Source of the DNA: Neisseria sp. 83E34
GTDB lineage: Bacteria > Pseudomonadota > Gammaproteobacteria > Burkholderiales > Neisseriaceae
Length of the DNA: 64,000 nt
NCBI RefSeq assembly: GCF_001308015.1
Contig: NZ_LGYH01000009.1
Location: forward strand, 19,653-83,652
Reading direction: 5' to 3'
Part shown: positions 53,703-62,632 of the stretch, one piece after another
Numbering within the stretch: the first letter of the stretch is position 1
How the letters are laid out: the number at the start of each line of letters is the position of its first letter
Position numbers and translations under genes: made by a program
The notes under the pieces: generated by a model
The model's input: only the letters and a program-made list of their open reading frames with translations
What the model was told of the DNA's origin: nothing
Database searches by the model: none

Positions 53703-53753
53703 ACATTTTTCAGACAGGCATTAGCGCCTGCGCCAAATAAAAAGGAGAACCCA

Positions 53754-55424
53754 ATGTCCCAAACACCCCGCCTGCCCGTACCCGATCTGGCAGAAACCTG
53801 CGAACGCTATTTGAAACAAGTGCGCCCGCTGCTGAGCGATGAAGCCTATGAAAAAACCGCAGCAACTACCCGCTATTTCAAATCACGCAAAGGCAAAGAA
53901 TTGCAGGCCGCATTGCAGCAGTTTGCCGACGAGGCCGAAACCAGCTGGTTGATTGATGCCTGGTTGGAAAGCTATCTGCGCATCCGTACGCCGCTGCCTT
54001 TGGCAAGCAACGTGGGTTTTGCCATTAAAACCCAAGGAAAGGATTTGGCGGAGTGGGCGTCTGCTCTGGCCGCAGTATGCGCTGATTATTATCATCAGCG
54101 CATACCCGTGCCGGAAACCCCGCAAGGCACCCCGGTGTGTATGGCACAATGGGCCATTCTGCAAGGCGCATCACGCATTCCGCAAAAAGATGTCGACGGC
54201 TACCATTTTTCCCCAAAAGGTAGCCGCCACATCGGCGTGATACACAACGGCTTCTATTATCGAATCGCCGCACTCGACGAACAATTCGAAGCCTACCATC
54301 CCGAAACATTCAGACAGGCATTCGAACACATCCTTGCCGATACCGTTCAAAACAGCTATCCGATTGCCGTGCCCTGCTATCTCGGCGGCAACGAAGCCGC
54401 CCGCGTATACCAAATCCTGCATCAGCAAGAAGACAACGCCTGCCTGCTCGAGCACATTGAAGAAGACCTGTTCCACATCAGCATCAGCAACGAAGATCTT
54501 GATGCCGACAGCGACCTCGCCCGCACCACTTTCCAACCCCAACAAAACGTTTGGTGTTACAAACCCACCACCTACTGCTACAACACCGCCACCAAGCGTT
54601 TGTTTCTACACTGCGAACACACTTGGGAAGACGGCGGCGCGCTCAAAGGCATCGTTACCCTCGCAGCAGGCAAGCTGGCAAGCCCCGGCGGTAAAAAAAC
54701 CCACCCGGCCATCCACCGCTACGAATGGCAACTGGATGCCGCGTTGCAAAAAAACTGGCCGAAATGGCAGCAAAACTATGCCAAACAAGCCAATCAAATG
54801 CGCGTGGCCAGCACTGTCGTACCATTCAACGGCCTACGCATTCCCAAAGGCATCAGCCAAGATGCGCTGATGCAGTTTCTTCTGCAATACGCCCAACTCA
54901 CCACCTACGGCTGCATCCGTAACACTTACGAAGCTGTGGACGTGAGCCATTTCCAAAGCGGCCGCACCGAATGCGTGCGCCCCGTTTCAGAAGAATCGCT
55001 AGCATTCGTGAGCACCTTATTGCAGGATAATCCTAGCCAAGAAGCGCTGAACGCAGCCCTTGTCGAACATAAAGCGCGCATTAAAGCCAGCAAGCTCGGC
55101 CTCGGCGCCAACCGCCACCTGCTCGGCCTGCAATTGATGGTTCCCAAAGTATGCGGCCGCAACCCCGTATTTTTTAAAGACGAAGGCTATCAAACTTTCA
55201 CCACCGATTTTCTATCCACCTCAACCGTGGGCGATGACAGCATCGTCGTCAATTTTGCTTTCGCGCCCACCTCACGGGGCGGCTTGGGTATCAACTACAC
55301 CGTCACTCCCGAGGGCTGGCTGTTTACCATAAGCCACACAGAAAACCAGCAGCAGGAAGTCGGCGTATTTTTAGAAGCACTGAAGCTCGGCGGCCGGCAT
55401 TTACTTGAGTTTTTAAATGCCTGA
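53754..55424 (+). CDS. Carnitine/choline O-acyltransferase family protein
   Basis: A 556-residue enzyme of the carnitine acyltransferase family, which is common in eukaryotes and rare in bacteria. It begins PRLPVPDLAETCERYLKQVRPLL, the usual start (LPxPxLxxTxxxYL). The catalytic histidine is H289 in E288-H-TWED-G294, matching the EHxxxDG motif. STVGDDSIVVNFAFAPTSRGGLGINY (in pieces) is the C-terminal substrate region with an STS-like element in FLSTSTVG. It follows the transporter and miniprotein genes, suggesting uptake then acyl transfer. It lacks a mitochondrial or membrane signal. Confidence 0.9.
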   Translation: MSQTPRLPVPDLAETCERYLKQVRPLLSDEAYEKTAATTRYFKSRKGKELQAALQQFADEAETSWLIDAWLESYLRIRTPLPLASNVGFAIKTQGKDLAEWASALAAVCADYYHQRIPVPETPQGTPVCMAQWAILQGASRIPQKDVDGYHFSPKGSRHIGVIHNGFYYRIAALDEQFEAYHPETFRQAFEHILADTVQNSYPIAVPCYLGGNEAARVYQILHQQEDNACLLEHIEEDLFHISISNEDLDADSDLARTTFQPQQNVWCYKPTTYCYNTATKRLFLHCEHTWEDGGALKGIVTLAAGKLASPGGKKTHPAIHRYEWQLDAALQKNWPKWQQNYAKQANQMRVASTVVPFNGLRIPKGISQDALMQFLLQYAQLTTYGCIRNTYEAVDVSHFQSGRTECVRPVSEESLAFVSTLLQDNPSQEALNAALVEHKARIKASKLGLGANRHLLGLQLMVPKVCGRNPVFFKDEGYQTFTTDFLSTSTVGDDSIVVNFAFAPTSRGGLGINYTVTPEGWLFTISHTENQQQEVGVFLEALKLGGRHLLEFLNA

Positions 55425-55427
55425 TTG

Positions 55428-55468
55428 AATGCCTGTCTGAAACCCCGCTTTAATTTCAGACAGGCATT
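55428..55468 (+). terminator. DUS inverted pair after the acyltransferase gene
   Basis: AATGCCTGTCTGAAA and complement around about 12 bases, directly after the stop codon. Confidence 0.75.
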
Positions 55469-55480
55469 TCATTCAAAATA

Positions 55481-55509
55481 TTGGCAAAATCCGTCACTTA
55501 TGACATAAT
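55481..55509 (+). promoter_or_regulatory. Probable sigma-70 promoter of rpsO
   Basis: TTGGCA at 55481-55486 and CATAAT at 55504-55509 are 17 bases apart, each one base from consensus. The leader to the start codon is about 100 bases, as expected for autoregulated rpsO. Confidence 0.6.
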
Positions 55510-55615
55510 TACCTCCCTGCTTGCCGTGTGCGGGCAGATTCAGGAGTTTGCACAGGTTTCGGCTTGGCAAACTTGTCCGAACCGCAAGGTTCATATTTAT
55601 TTTTGGAGTTTTATC

Positions 55616-55885
55616 ATGGCACTGTCCATCGAACAAAAAGCACAAATCGTTAAAGATTTCCAACGCAAAGAAGGCGATACCGGCTCTTCTGAAGTGCAAG
55701 TTGCATTGTTGACCTTCCGTATCAACGATCTGACCCCTCACTTCAAAGCCAACCCTAAAGACCACCACAGCCGCCGCGGCTTGTTGAAAATGGTGAGCGC
55801 CCGCCGCCGCCTGTTGTCTTACCTGCGCCGCACCAAGCCCGACACTTACCGCGAGCTGATCGGCCGTTTGGGTCTGCGTAAATAA
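55616..55885 (+). CDS. rpsO: 30S ribosomal protein S15
   Basis: An 89-residue protein starting [37 protein letters not shown] and [20 protein letters not shown] are the S15 signature. TTGGAG precedes the start. In many bacteria S15 represses its own mRNA through the leader; the 100-base leader here would allow that. Confidence 0.97.
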   Translation: MALSIEQKAQIVKDFQRKEGDTGSSEVQVALLTFRINDLTPHFKANPKDHHSRRGLLKMVSARRRLLSYLRRTKPDTYRELIGRLGLRK

Positions 55886-55901
55886 TCGGAATCTGTTCAT
55901 G

Positions 55902-55937
55902 AAATGCCGCTTGTTTTGCAAGCGGCATTTTTATTTT
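55902..55937 (+). terminator. Intrinsic terminator of rpsO
   Basis: AAATGCCGCTTG and CAAGCGGCATTT arms with a T-rich tail (TTTTATTTT), 16 bases after the stop codon. The stem includes ATGCCG but is not a DUS. Confidence 0.88.
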
Positions 55938-56041
55938 AGCCCTGCCTTCCTTAAACACCAAAACACCCTCATCCCTTTCCCAAGCACAAAGCCATCAGTT
56001 ACAATAGCTGCTGTATTTTTTACACATGTAAAGGCAGCATC

Positions 56042-56485
56042 ATGGCGCGTATTCTGGTTATCAACGGCCCCAACCTCAACCTGCTCGGCACCCGCGAACC
56101 GCATATTTACGGTGCGGAAACTTTAGCCGATGTCTGCAAACACCTCGATTGCGTTGCCGCCGAACTCAGCCTCGGCATCGCCCACTTCCAAAGCAACAGC
56201 GAAGGCGGTATCGTCAGCCGCATCCAAGAAGCACGCGGCAATACCGATATGATAATCATCAACGCCGGCGCTTACACCCACACCAGCATCGCCATCCGCG
56301 ACGCACTCTGCGGCGTGGATATTCCCTTTGTTGAAGTGCATATTTCCAATGTACACAGCCGCGAAGCCTTCCGCCATCACTCTTATCTTTCAGATAAAGC
56401 CGTAGGCGTGATCGTCGGCCTGGGTACGTACGGCTACGAAGCCGCACTACGCTTCTGCGCGCGCCACCTAAGCAGCAGCAAATAA
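56042..56485 (+). CDS. aroQ: Type II 3-dehydroquinate dehydratase
   Basis: A 147-residue enzyme. [17 protein letters not shown] gives the family start with the catalytic Tyr/Arg loop, [13 protein letters not shown] follows, and [16 protein letters not shown] holds another active-site region. [18 protein letters not shown] includes the catalytic His. It is the third step of the shikimate pathway, which feeds the chorismate used by the aryl polyene cluster. Confidence 0.96.
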   Translation: MARILVINGPNLNLLGTREPHIYGAETLADVCKHLDCVAAELSLGIAHFQSNSEGGIVSRIQEARGNTDMIIINAGAYTHTSIAIRDALCGVDIPFVEVHISNVHSREAFRHHSYLSDKAVGVIVGLGTYGYEAALRFCARHLSSSK

Positions 56486-56535
56486 AAACCTGCCGATGCC
56501 TGCCTAAAAACATGCCTGTCTGAAAGGAGTTAGCT

Positions 56536-57129
56536 ATGCAGCTTTATCTCAGCCACACTTCCCCGTTTGCCCGGCTCTGCTTGGTACGCGCACTCTTATT
56601 GCAGCAAAACGATTTACGCCTGCATTTCACCAACCCGTGGGACAACCCTGCCGACTTGGCCGAGAAAAATCCGTTCGGTCAAATTCCCGTGCTGGAAACC
56701 GACGCAGGCGTAGCAATTTATAATGCACACCTTATCTGCCAATACCTGCATCAAGATGCCCTTTCGCCACAAGATTTGGCCGTTACCGCTTATGCCACCA
56801 GCCTGCTTGAAATAAGCATTCAGGCGCTCAAGCTCGTGCGTTTCAAAGCCGAAAACAGCGCCGATCATCCTCTGGTGGCACGCTGCTTGGATGCCATTCG
56901 GCGCGCCCTGCCCCAAGCGCCCGAATTCGATGCGAAAAGCCGGGAATGGCCGCAAGTGATGCTCGGCATTGTTTTGCTCACCGTGAAACTACGCTACCTT
57001 GATCTTTTTACCCAACACGCTCGCAGCGACACCGCGCAGGAAGTTGCCCGATTCGAGCAGCTCGACTTTGTGCGCAAAACCGATCCGGCCGCGTTGGAAG
57101 TGCAGCCTGCCACCATCGGCGATCTTTAA
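56536..57129 (+). CDS. Glutathione S-transferase family protein
   Basis: A 197-residue protein. The N-terminal thioredoxin-like half is MQLYLSHTSPFARLCLVRALL, with the cis-Pro in NPFGQIPVLETDAG and glutathione-binding VAIYNAHLICQYL. The C-terminal half is helical. AAGGAG, part of it next to a DUS, precedes the ATG. The substrate is unknown. It lies 21 bases before a glutathione peroxidase gene. Confidence 0.9.
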   Translation: MQLYLSHTSPFARLCLVRALLLQQNDLRLHFTNPWDNPADLAEKNPFGQIPVLETDAGVAIYNAHLICQYLHQDALSPQDLAVTAYATSLLEISIQALKLVRFKAENSADHPLVARCLDAIRRALPQAPEFDAKSREWPQVMLGIVLLTVKLRYLDLFTQHARSDTAQEVARFEQLDFVRKTDPAALEVQPATIGDL

Positions 57130-57150
57130 TATCCAAACAAAGGAAATACG

Positions 57151-57690
57151 ATGGCCTCAATTTACGATTTCACCATGCGCGATGCAGCAGGCAATGATGT
57201 AAGCCTGTCTGAATATGCAGGAAAGGTGCTGTTGATCGTCAACACCGCCACCCGCTGCGGCCTCACACCGCAATATGCAGAATTACAAAAGCTTTATGCT
57301 CAATATCATACTCAGGGATTAGAGATCCTCGATTTTCCATGCAACCAGTTTCGCGCTCAGGCGCCGGAATCTAGCAGCGAAATTGCGCAAATCTGCCAAA
57401 CCAAATTCGGCACTCAATTTAAAATTTTCGATAAAATCAATGTAAACAGCCCAAACGAAAGCCCGCTGTATGCCTATCTGAAAGCGCAGCAGCCAAACGA
57501 TAAAGGCGGCAGCAGCTTTAAAGAGCTGCTGCTCAAGCTCGCCTCAATCGGCGAAAAACGCGAAGGCAGCGACATCAAATGGAATTTCACCAAATTCCTC
57601 GTTAACCGTAACGGCGATGTAGTCGAACGCTTTGCTCCCAGCGTGAAGCCTTCCGAGATCAGCCGTGACTTGGAGCGGCTGCTTTTCTGA
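57151..57690 (+). CDS. Glutathione peroxidase family protein
   Basis: A 179-residue thiol peroxidase. The catalytic Cys36 is in VNTATRCGLTPQYAEL, with FPCNQFRAQAPES next and the Trp in KWNFTKFLVNRNG completing the Cys-Gln-Trp-Asn set. It has Cys rather than selenocysteine. It reduces hydroperoxides and fits beside the glutathione transferase gene. Confidence 0.94.
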   Translation: MASIYDFTMRDAAGNDVSLSEYAGKVLLIVNTATRCGLTPQYAELQKLYAQYHTQGLEILDFPCNQFRAQAPESSSEIAQICQTKFGTQFKIFDKINVNSPNESPLYAYLKAQQPNDKGGSSFKELLLKLASIGEKREGSDIKWNFTKFLVNRNGDVVERFAPSVKPSEISRDLERLLF

Positions 57691-57702
57691 ATGCTGCAAA
57701 CA

Positions 57703-57735
57703 CAATGCCTGTCTGAAACATTCAGACAGGCATTG
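57703..57735 (+). terminator. DUS inverted pair after the peroxidase gene
   Basis: CAATGCCTGTCTGAA and TTCAGACAGGCATTG with a three-base loop, 13 bases after the stop codon. Confidence 0.8.
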
Positions 57736-57774
57736 CACCGATTATACCTTTAATCATTATTGAATCAAATCATC

Positions 57775-59151
57775 ATGAAAAAAACATTAATCCATACCAG
57801 CCCGAAAGAAGCTTTGCTGATTGCCGCCCTCATCGTTGCCACCATGGGCGTGACCATTATCAGTTTTGAATGGGTGCCGCATTTGGCCATTATTCTTGTT
57901 TTATGCGGCCTGATGATGTTCGGCTTTGCCCGCCGGGTGTGTTTCAAAGCCATGCAAAAACAGATGGCCGAGGGCGTGATGTCGGGCATAGGCGCGATTT
58001 ATCTGTTCTTCTTTATCGGCCTTTTGGTATCGGCGCTGATGATGTCCGGCGCGATTCCCACGCTGATGTATTACGGCTTCGGATTGATTTCGGCTGACTA
58101 TTTCTACCTTTCCGCATTCCTGCTCACTGCCGTTACCGGCGTTGCCATCGGCAGCAGCCTGACCACTTGCGCCACTATCGGCGTAGCCTTTATCGGCATG
58201 ACCGAAGCTTTCCATGCCAACCCCGCCATCACGGCAGGCGCCATTGTTTCCGGTGCATTTTTCGGCGATAAAATGTCGCCGCTTTCCGATACCACCGGTA
58301 TTGCAGCTTCCATCGTGGGCATTGATCTGTTTGAACACATCCGCAATATGATGTACACCACCGTGCCCGCATTTATTCTCACTGCGGTTTTGTTCATATT
58401 GTTTGCCGACCCATCCGCCGCCAACCTCGACAGCATCGCCGCCATGAAAACACAGCTGTTGTCCAGCGGCTTGGTGCACGGCTACACACTTATTCCGTTT
58501 GCCGTACTGGTGATTCTGGCGCTGCGTAAAATCAATGCGATTTACACGATTATCGCCACTGTCGCCACCGCCCTTGTCATTACCTATATCCACAGTTCAC
58601 CTTCTATCAGCGACATCGGCGGCTGGTTTTTCGCCGGTTACAAACCTGCCGCAGACTTGGGGCAAACCGGCAGCCTGCTCTCGCGCGGCGGTATCCAAAG
58701 CATGTTTTTCACCCAAACCATTGTGATTCTCGCCTTAAGCCTGGGCGGCTTGCTGCATGCTCTCGGCATCCTGCCCGCCCTGCTCGAAGGCATCCGCCAT
58801 CTGCTCACCACCACCGGCCGCGCCACTTTATCCGTCGCCGCCACCGCCTTGGGTGTAAACGTGTTGATTGGCGAACAATACCTCAGCCTGATGCTGGCCG
58901 GAGAAACATTCAAACCGGTTTACGACAAGCTGCAACTGCATCCGCGCAATCTCTCGCGCACTCTGGAAGACGCCGGCACGGTTATTAACCCGCTGGTTCC
59001 TTGGAGCGTGTGCGGCGTATTCATCAGCCACGCCCTCGGCGTGCCCGTCATCGACTATCTGCCTTACGCATTTTTCTGCTATCTCTGCCTCTTATTAACG
59101 CTCTTATTCGGCTTCAGCGGCCTGACCATCAGCAAAAAAGAAGAAGCATAA
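57775..59151 (+). CDS. nhaC: Na+/H+ antiporter NhaC family protein
   Basis: A 458-residue membrane protein with about eleven helices, starting MKKTLIHTSPKEALLIA at 57775; a TTG five codons upstream is possible. GAFFGDKMSPLSDTTGIAAS is the NhaC signature, and ALGVNVLIGEQYLSLMLAG and LEDAGTVINPLVPWSVCG are later conserved loops. It exchanges sodium for protons. It is the second sodium antiporter of the window. Confidence 0.92.
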   Translation: MKKTLIHTSPKEALLIAALIVATMGVTIISFEWVPHLAIILVLCGLMMFGFARRVCFKAMQKQMAEGVMSGIGAIYLFFFIGLLVSALMMSGAIPTLMYYGFGLISADYFYLSAFLLTAVTGVAIGSSLTTCATIGVAFIGMTEAFHANPAITAGAIVSGAFFGDKMSPLSDTTGIAASIVGIDLFEHIRNMMYTTVPAFILTAVLFILFADPSAANLDSIAAMKTQLLSSGLVHGYTLIPFAVLVILALRKINAIYTIIATVATALVITYIHSSPSISDIGGWFFAGYKPAADLGQTGSLLSRGGIQSMFFTQTIVILALSLGGLLHALGILPALLEGIRHLLTTTGRATLSVAATALGVNVLIGEQYLSLMLAGETFKPVYDKLQLHPRNLSRTLEDAGTVINPLVPWSVCGVFISHALGVPVIDYLPYAFFCYLCLLLTLLFGFSGLTISKKEEA

Positions 59152-59157
59152 ATAGCA

Positions 59158-59189
59158 ATGCCTGTCTGAAAACATTTTCAGACAGGCAT
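59158..59189. terminator. DUS inverted pair between nhaC and narI
   Basis: ATGCCTGTCTGAAA and TTTCAGACAGGCAT, four bases apart, between convergent genes; it can serve both. Confidence 0.8.
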
Positions 59190-59214
59190 ATCTTTAACTA
59201 ACAAAATGATTCTA

Positions 59215-59898
59215 TCAACGGCGGCGTACCAACTGCCACGCGCGGCCTAAATAGGCGACGCTGGCAAAACCGCTCCACACATGCACCAAGCGGGTAAACG
59301 GGAAAATCACAAACAATCCCATGCCCATCATCATGTGCAGTTTGAACAAGAAGTTCACATCTTCGATATGGCTGGCCGCATCGCCTCGGAAAGTAATGAT
59401 GTGTTGCGCCCAAGTCATCAGTTTCACCATTTCGTGGCCGTCGGTATGCCCCATGCTCACGAAGATGGTCAGCAAGCCCAAGCCTAAGGTGATGATGAGC
59501 CAAATCAGCACCAGTTTGTCGCGCCATGTGGTGTTGGCGGCCAAACGGTCGCATTTCAGACGGCGTTGCAGCAGGATAATCAAGCCGATCATCGCCATCA
59601 CGCCGAAGATGCCGCCCATTACCATCGCGAAAATCTGCTTGGCTCCGTGGGAAATGCCCAACGCATCCCAAAACCATAAAGGTGTGAGCAGGCCGAATAA
59701 ATGCCCGAAAAACACGGCCAAGATGCCGACGTGAAACAATATATTGCCCAAGCGCAGCTGGCCTTCGTACAGAATCTGGCTGGATTCGCTTTTCCACGAG
59801 TATTGCTCGCGGTCGAAGCGCACGAGGCTGCCGAAAAAGAAAATCGCGAGGGCAATGTAAGGAAAGATGCCGAATAAGAATTGGTGCAGGGTATTCAT
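59215..59898 (-). CDS. narI: Respiratory nitrate reductase gamma subunit
   Basis: A 227-residue membrane cytochrome b with five helices. Heme ligands are expected among the histidines in ILFHVGILAVFFGHLFG and in KLHMMMGMGLFVIFPFTRLVHVWS. It passes electrons from quinol to NarH. It is the last gene of narHJI. Confidence 0.94.
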   Translation of the reverse strand: MNTLHQFLFGIFPYIALAIFFFGSLVRFDREQYSWKSESSQILYEGQLRLGNILFHVGILAVFFGHLFGLLTPLWFWDALGISHGAKQIFAMVMGGIFGVMAMIGLIILLQRRLKCDRLAANTTWRDKLVLIWLIITLGLGLLTIFVSMGHTDGHEMVKLMTWAQHIITFRGDAASHIEDVNFLFKLHMMMGMGLFVIFPFTRLVHVWSGFASVAYLGRAWQLVRRR

Positions 59899-59900
59899 GT

Positions 59901-60569
59901 TTATGCTCCTGTTTGGGCCGTCTTAAAAGCGGCTTTAGGATAAAACTGTACGGTTTCGATGCTCGGTTTCAACAGCGGCTCGGTGCCGGAAATATCGGGG
60001 CCGAACGTTTCCATTGCTTCGTCCATATCGCGCACGGGCGGCTCGATGAGGGGTTGCGGCTGTACCGGGCTGAGGGCGGCAATGCCTTGCAGCAGCACGG
60101 CATAGGGCGAACCGTTTTTCTCAAGTTTGCCGCCGATGTGCGCAATCACGTGCACGGCATCGCCCAAGAGTTTTTGCGCGTGTTCAGACGGCACTTGGCC
60201 CAAGTATTCCAGCAACACGGGCAGGTAATCGGGCAGCTCGTCGTTGCCCAACTCGAAACCGTGGTTGCGGTATTCTTGCAGCAAGTCCACCATCGCGCTG
60301 CCGCGGTCACGGTCTTCGCCGTACACATGCTCGAAGATGTAGAGCGCGTGGTTGCGGTTACGGTCGAAAGTGGCGACGTAGCTTTCCTGCAATTCGCGCA
60401 GGCTGTGGCTGCTCAAATAGTCTAAAAAGCTTTTCAGACGGCCCGATTGCGCTTGCAGCTCGGGCCATTCTTCCAAGGCCGTCTGAAATTCAGACAGGGC
60501 TTCGATCAGCTCGGCCTCGGGGTAGCACAGCAGCGCGGAAAACCATTTGTAAACAGGATTCGCGCTCAT
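59901..60569 (-). CDS. narJ: Nitrate reductase molybdenum cofactor assembly chaperone
   Basis: A 222-residue TorD/NarJ-family chaperone, with ALLCYPEAELIEAL and FEHVYGEDRDRGSAMVDLL (HVYGEDRDRG is the signature). It binds NarG during cofactor insertion. Two AG-DUS-like copies lie inside it at 60431 and 60476, unlike the dialect of most of the window. Its start overlaps the narH stop codon by one base. Confidence 0.94.
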   Translation of the reverse strand: MSANPVYKWFSALLCYPEAELIEALSEFQTALEEWPELQAQSGRLKSFLDYLSSHSLRELQESYVATFDRNRNHALYIFEHVYGEDRDRGSAMVDLLQEYRNHGFELGNDELPDYLPVLLEYLGQVPSEHAQKLLGDAVHVIAHIGGKLEKNGSPYAVLLQGIAALSPVQPQPLIEPPVRDMDEAMETFGPDISGTEPLLKPSIETVQFYPKAAFKTAQTGA

Positions 60570-62128
60570 TAGTGCACTCCTTCTTCGCGGTTTTTCTCCG
60601 CATCTTTGCGCAAACCGTGGAAAATAATCGGCGTACCTTTGCGTTTGCCGAACAGGCTTTCTTCGCTGCTGCCGCCTGAGCAGCCGTTGCCGAAAGTAAA
60701 GCCGCAGCCGGCTTTGTCGCCAAAGCTGTTTTCCACCATTTCTTTGTGCGAAGTCGGAATCACAAAGCGGTCTTCATAATTGGCAATCGCCATGATTTGG
60801 TACATGTCTTCCACCATTTCAGGCGTTAAGCCGGTGCCTTCCAGCGTTTGCGCCAGCGTTTCGCCGTGAACCACTTGTCCGCGTTTGAAACGGCGCATGG
60901 CAATCATGCGTTCCAACGCGAGTTTAATCGGCTCGACTTTGCCTGCGGTAAGCAGGTTTGCAAGGTATTTCAGCGGAATGCGCATTTCGTCCACGCTCGG
61001 GATGATGCCGTTTTCTCCTACCAAGCCGTTTTCAATGGCAGATTGGATCGGAGAGAGCGGCGGAATGTACCAAACCATCGGCAAGGTTCGGTATTCCGGA
61101 TGCAACGGGAACGCCACTTTCCATTCCATCGCCATTTTGTACACCGGCGATTGTTTCGCCGCATCCAGCCAGCTTTGGCTGATGCCTTGTTTCAAGGCTT
61201 CGCGCTGCACTTCGGGATCGTGCGGGTTCAGGAACACGCCTAATTGCTGTTCATACAAATCTTGCGGGTTTTCCACCGAAGCGGCTTTTTCGATTTTGTC
61301 TGCGTCATACAGCAGCACGCCCAAGTAGCGGATGCGGCCCACGCAGGTTTCGGAACACACGGTCGGCTCGCCGGCTTCAATGCGCGGATAGCAGAACACG
61401 CATTTTTCCGCTTTGCCGGAAGTCCAGTTGTAGTAGATTTTTTTATACGGGCAGCCGGATACACACATGCGCCAGCCGCGGCATTTGTCTTGGTCGATCA
61501 GCACGATGCCGTCGTCTTCGCGCTTATAAATACTGCCGGACGGGCAGGAAGCCACACAGGTCGGATTCAAGCAGTGCTCGCACAGGCGCGGCAGATACAT
61601 CATAAAGGTTTGCTCAAACGCAGCGTGCATGTCTTTCTGAATGCCTTCAAACAGCACGTCTTTCGCCCGTTTCTCAAACTCGCCCGCCAAATCGTCTTCC
61701 CAGTTCGGACCCCATTCCACTTTGTCCATTTTTTTACCGGTGAGCACGGAAACAGGGCGCGCGGTCGGCGGCGTCTTCATCTTCGGCGCGTTTTGCAGAT
61801 GCTCGTAATCGTAGGTAAACGGCTCGTAGTAGTCGTCGATCTTCGGCATATTCGGGTTGGCAAAAATGTTCGCCAAAATCTTCAGCTTGCCGCCTTGCTT
61901 CGGCACCAGCTTGCCGTCGGGCTTGCGCACCCAGCCGCCGTTCCATTTGTTTTGGTCTTCCCAGTTTTTCGGAAATCCGATGCCTGGCTTGGTTTCCACG
62001 TTGTTAAACCACGCATATTCCACGCCGTCGCGCGAAGTCCAGACGTTTTTACAGGTAACGGAGCAGGTGTGGCAGCCGATACATTTGTCTAAGTTCAGAA
62101 CCATGCCGACTTGTGCTCTGATTTTCAT
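60569..62128 (-). CDS. narH: Respiratory nitrate reductase beta subunit
   Basis: A 519-residue iron-sulfur protein, full length for NarH. The four cluster motifs are visible: C16-IGCHTCSVTC26, CEHCLNPTCVASCPSG, CRGWRMCVSGCP and CVFCYPRIEAG with a later CSETCVG. The Trp in CRGWRMC marks the cluster that is 3Fe-4S. It carries electrons from NarI to NarG. It normally sits directly behind narG, but no narG is found upstream. Confidence 0.95.
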   Translation of the reverse strand: MKIRAQVGMVLNLDKCIGCHTCSVTCKNVWTSRDGVEYAWFNNVETKPGIGFPKNWEDQNKWNGGWVRKPDGKLVPKQGGKLKILANIFANPNMPKIDDYYEPFTYDYEHLQNAPKMKTPPTARPVSVLTGKKMDKVEWGPNWEDDLAGEFEKRAKDVLFEGIQKDMHAAFEQTFMMYLPRLCEHCLNPTCVASCPSGSIYKREDDGIVLIDQDKCRGWRMCVSGCPYKKIYYNWTSGKAEKCVFCYPRIEAGEPTVCSETCVGRIRYLGVLLYDADKIEKAASVENPQDLYEQQLGVFLNPHDPEVQREALKQGISQSWLDAAKQSPVYKMAMEWKVAFPLHPEYRTLPMVWYIPPLSPIQSAIENGLVGENGIIPSVDEMRIPLKYLANLLTAGKVEPIKLALERMIAMRRFKRGQVVHGETLAQTLEGTGLTPEMVEDMYQIMAIANYEDRFVIPTSHKEMVENSFGDKAGCGFTFGNGCSGGSSEESLFGKRKGTPIIFHGLRKDAEKNREEGVH

Positions 62129-62259
62129 GGTAGTGTTCCTTTTGGTTTGGTTTTCAGACAGGCATTCAATCGAACCCGATGCCTGTCTGAAAAACAGCCG
62201 TTAATGATTGGGAGCGGTAAAGTTTGTTTTAAAAAGATTTTTGACAGGTAAAAGTGTAA

Positions 62260-62391
62260 ATGACTGCACGCAAGAAAAATATGCGCAGAAAGCGTAAGAA
62301 GCAGCGGCAAAATAAGGTGAAAGGGCTAGCTGAAAGAGTGAAGGGAAATAATACTTTGGAAGTATTTGAGAGATTAATGATAACAAAATGA
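62260..62391 (+). CDS. Possible 43-residue highly basic peptide
   Basis: A frame starting MTARKKNMRRKRKKQRQNK, then a short amphipathic stretch. A TTGACA lies about 18 bases upstream but is too close to be its -35, and the AGG-type ribosome site is weak. It could be chance; no family recognised. Confidence 0.2.
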   Translation: MTARKKNMRRKRKKQRQNKVKGLAERVKGNNTLEVFERLMITK

Positions 62392-62566
62392 GAACTTTTA
62401 AAAATTCCGTATGATGCTAAATTCTATAATTTTGACATATAAAAAGCTTAGAGCTATTCTAAATAACCGCACCATCCGCAAGATAAACCTTGCGCCCTAA
62501 AACGGATGCCGCTTTTCAAATGCCCAAACCGGGCCAAGTTACAGAGCAATTCCTAATAATAGGCGC

Positions 62567-62613
62567 AACACAATGCCTGTCTGAAAGACCGTTTTTCAGA
62601 CAGGCATTGTGTT
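62567..62613. terminator. Long DUS hairpin after the Imm49-like gene
   Basis: AACACAATGCCTGTCTGAAA and its complement form a stem of about 20 pairs around a short loop, 20 bases after the stop codon at 62633. Confidence 0.82.
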
Positions 62614-62632
62614 GTCTGGTTATATGCTTGCT

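Larger units (their letters stand above)
62129..62632. other. AT-rich gap where narG would be expected
   Basis: It holds a diverging DUS pair at 62153-62193, an AT-rich stretch to about 62460, and a DUS hairpin at 62567-62613. I found no fragment of NarG in any frame and no FNR-like palindrome. A short basic frame at 62260-62391 on the plus strand is described separately. Confidence 0.65.

Noticed and set aside
62129..62632. A remnant of narG in the gap before narH
   Set aside because: No frame on either strand encodes anything like the NarG C-terminus; the gap is AT-rich and filled with DUS copies.
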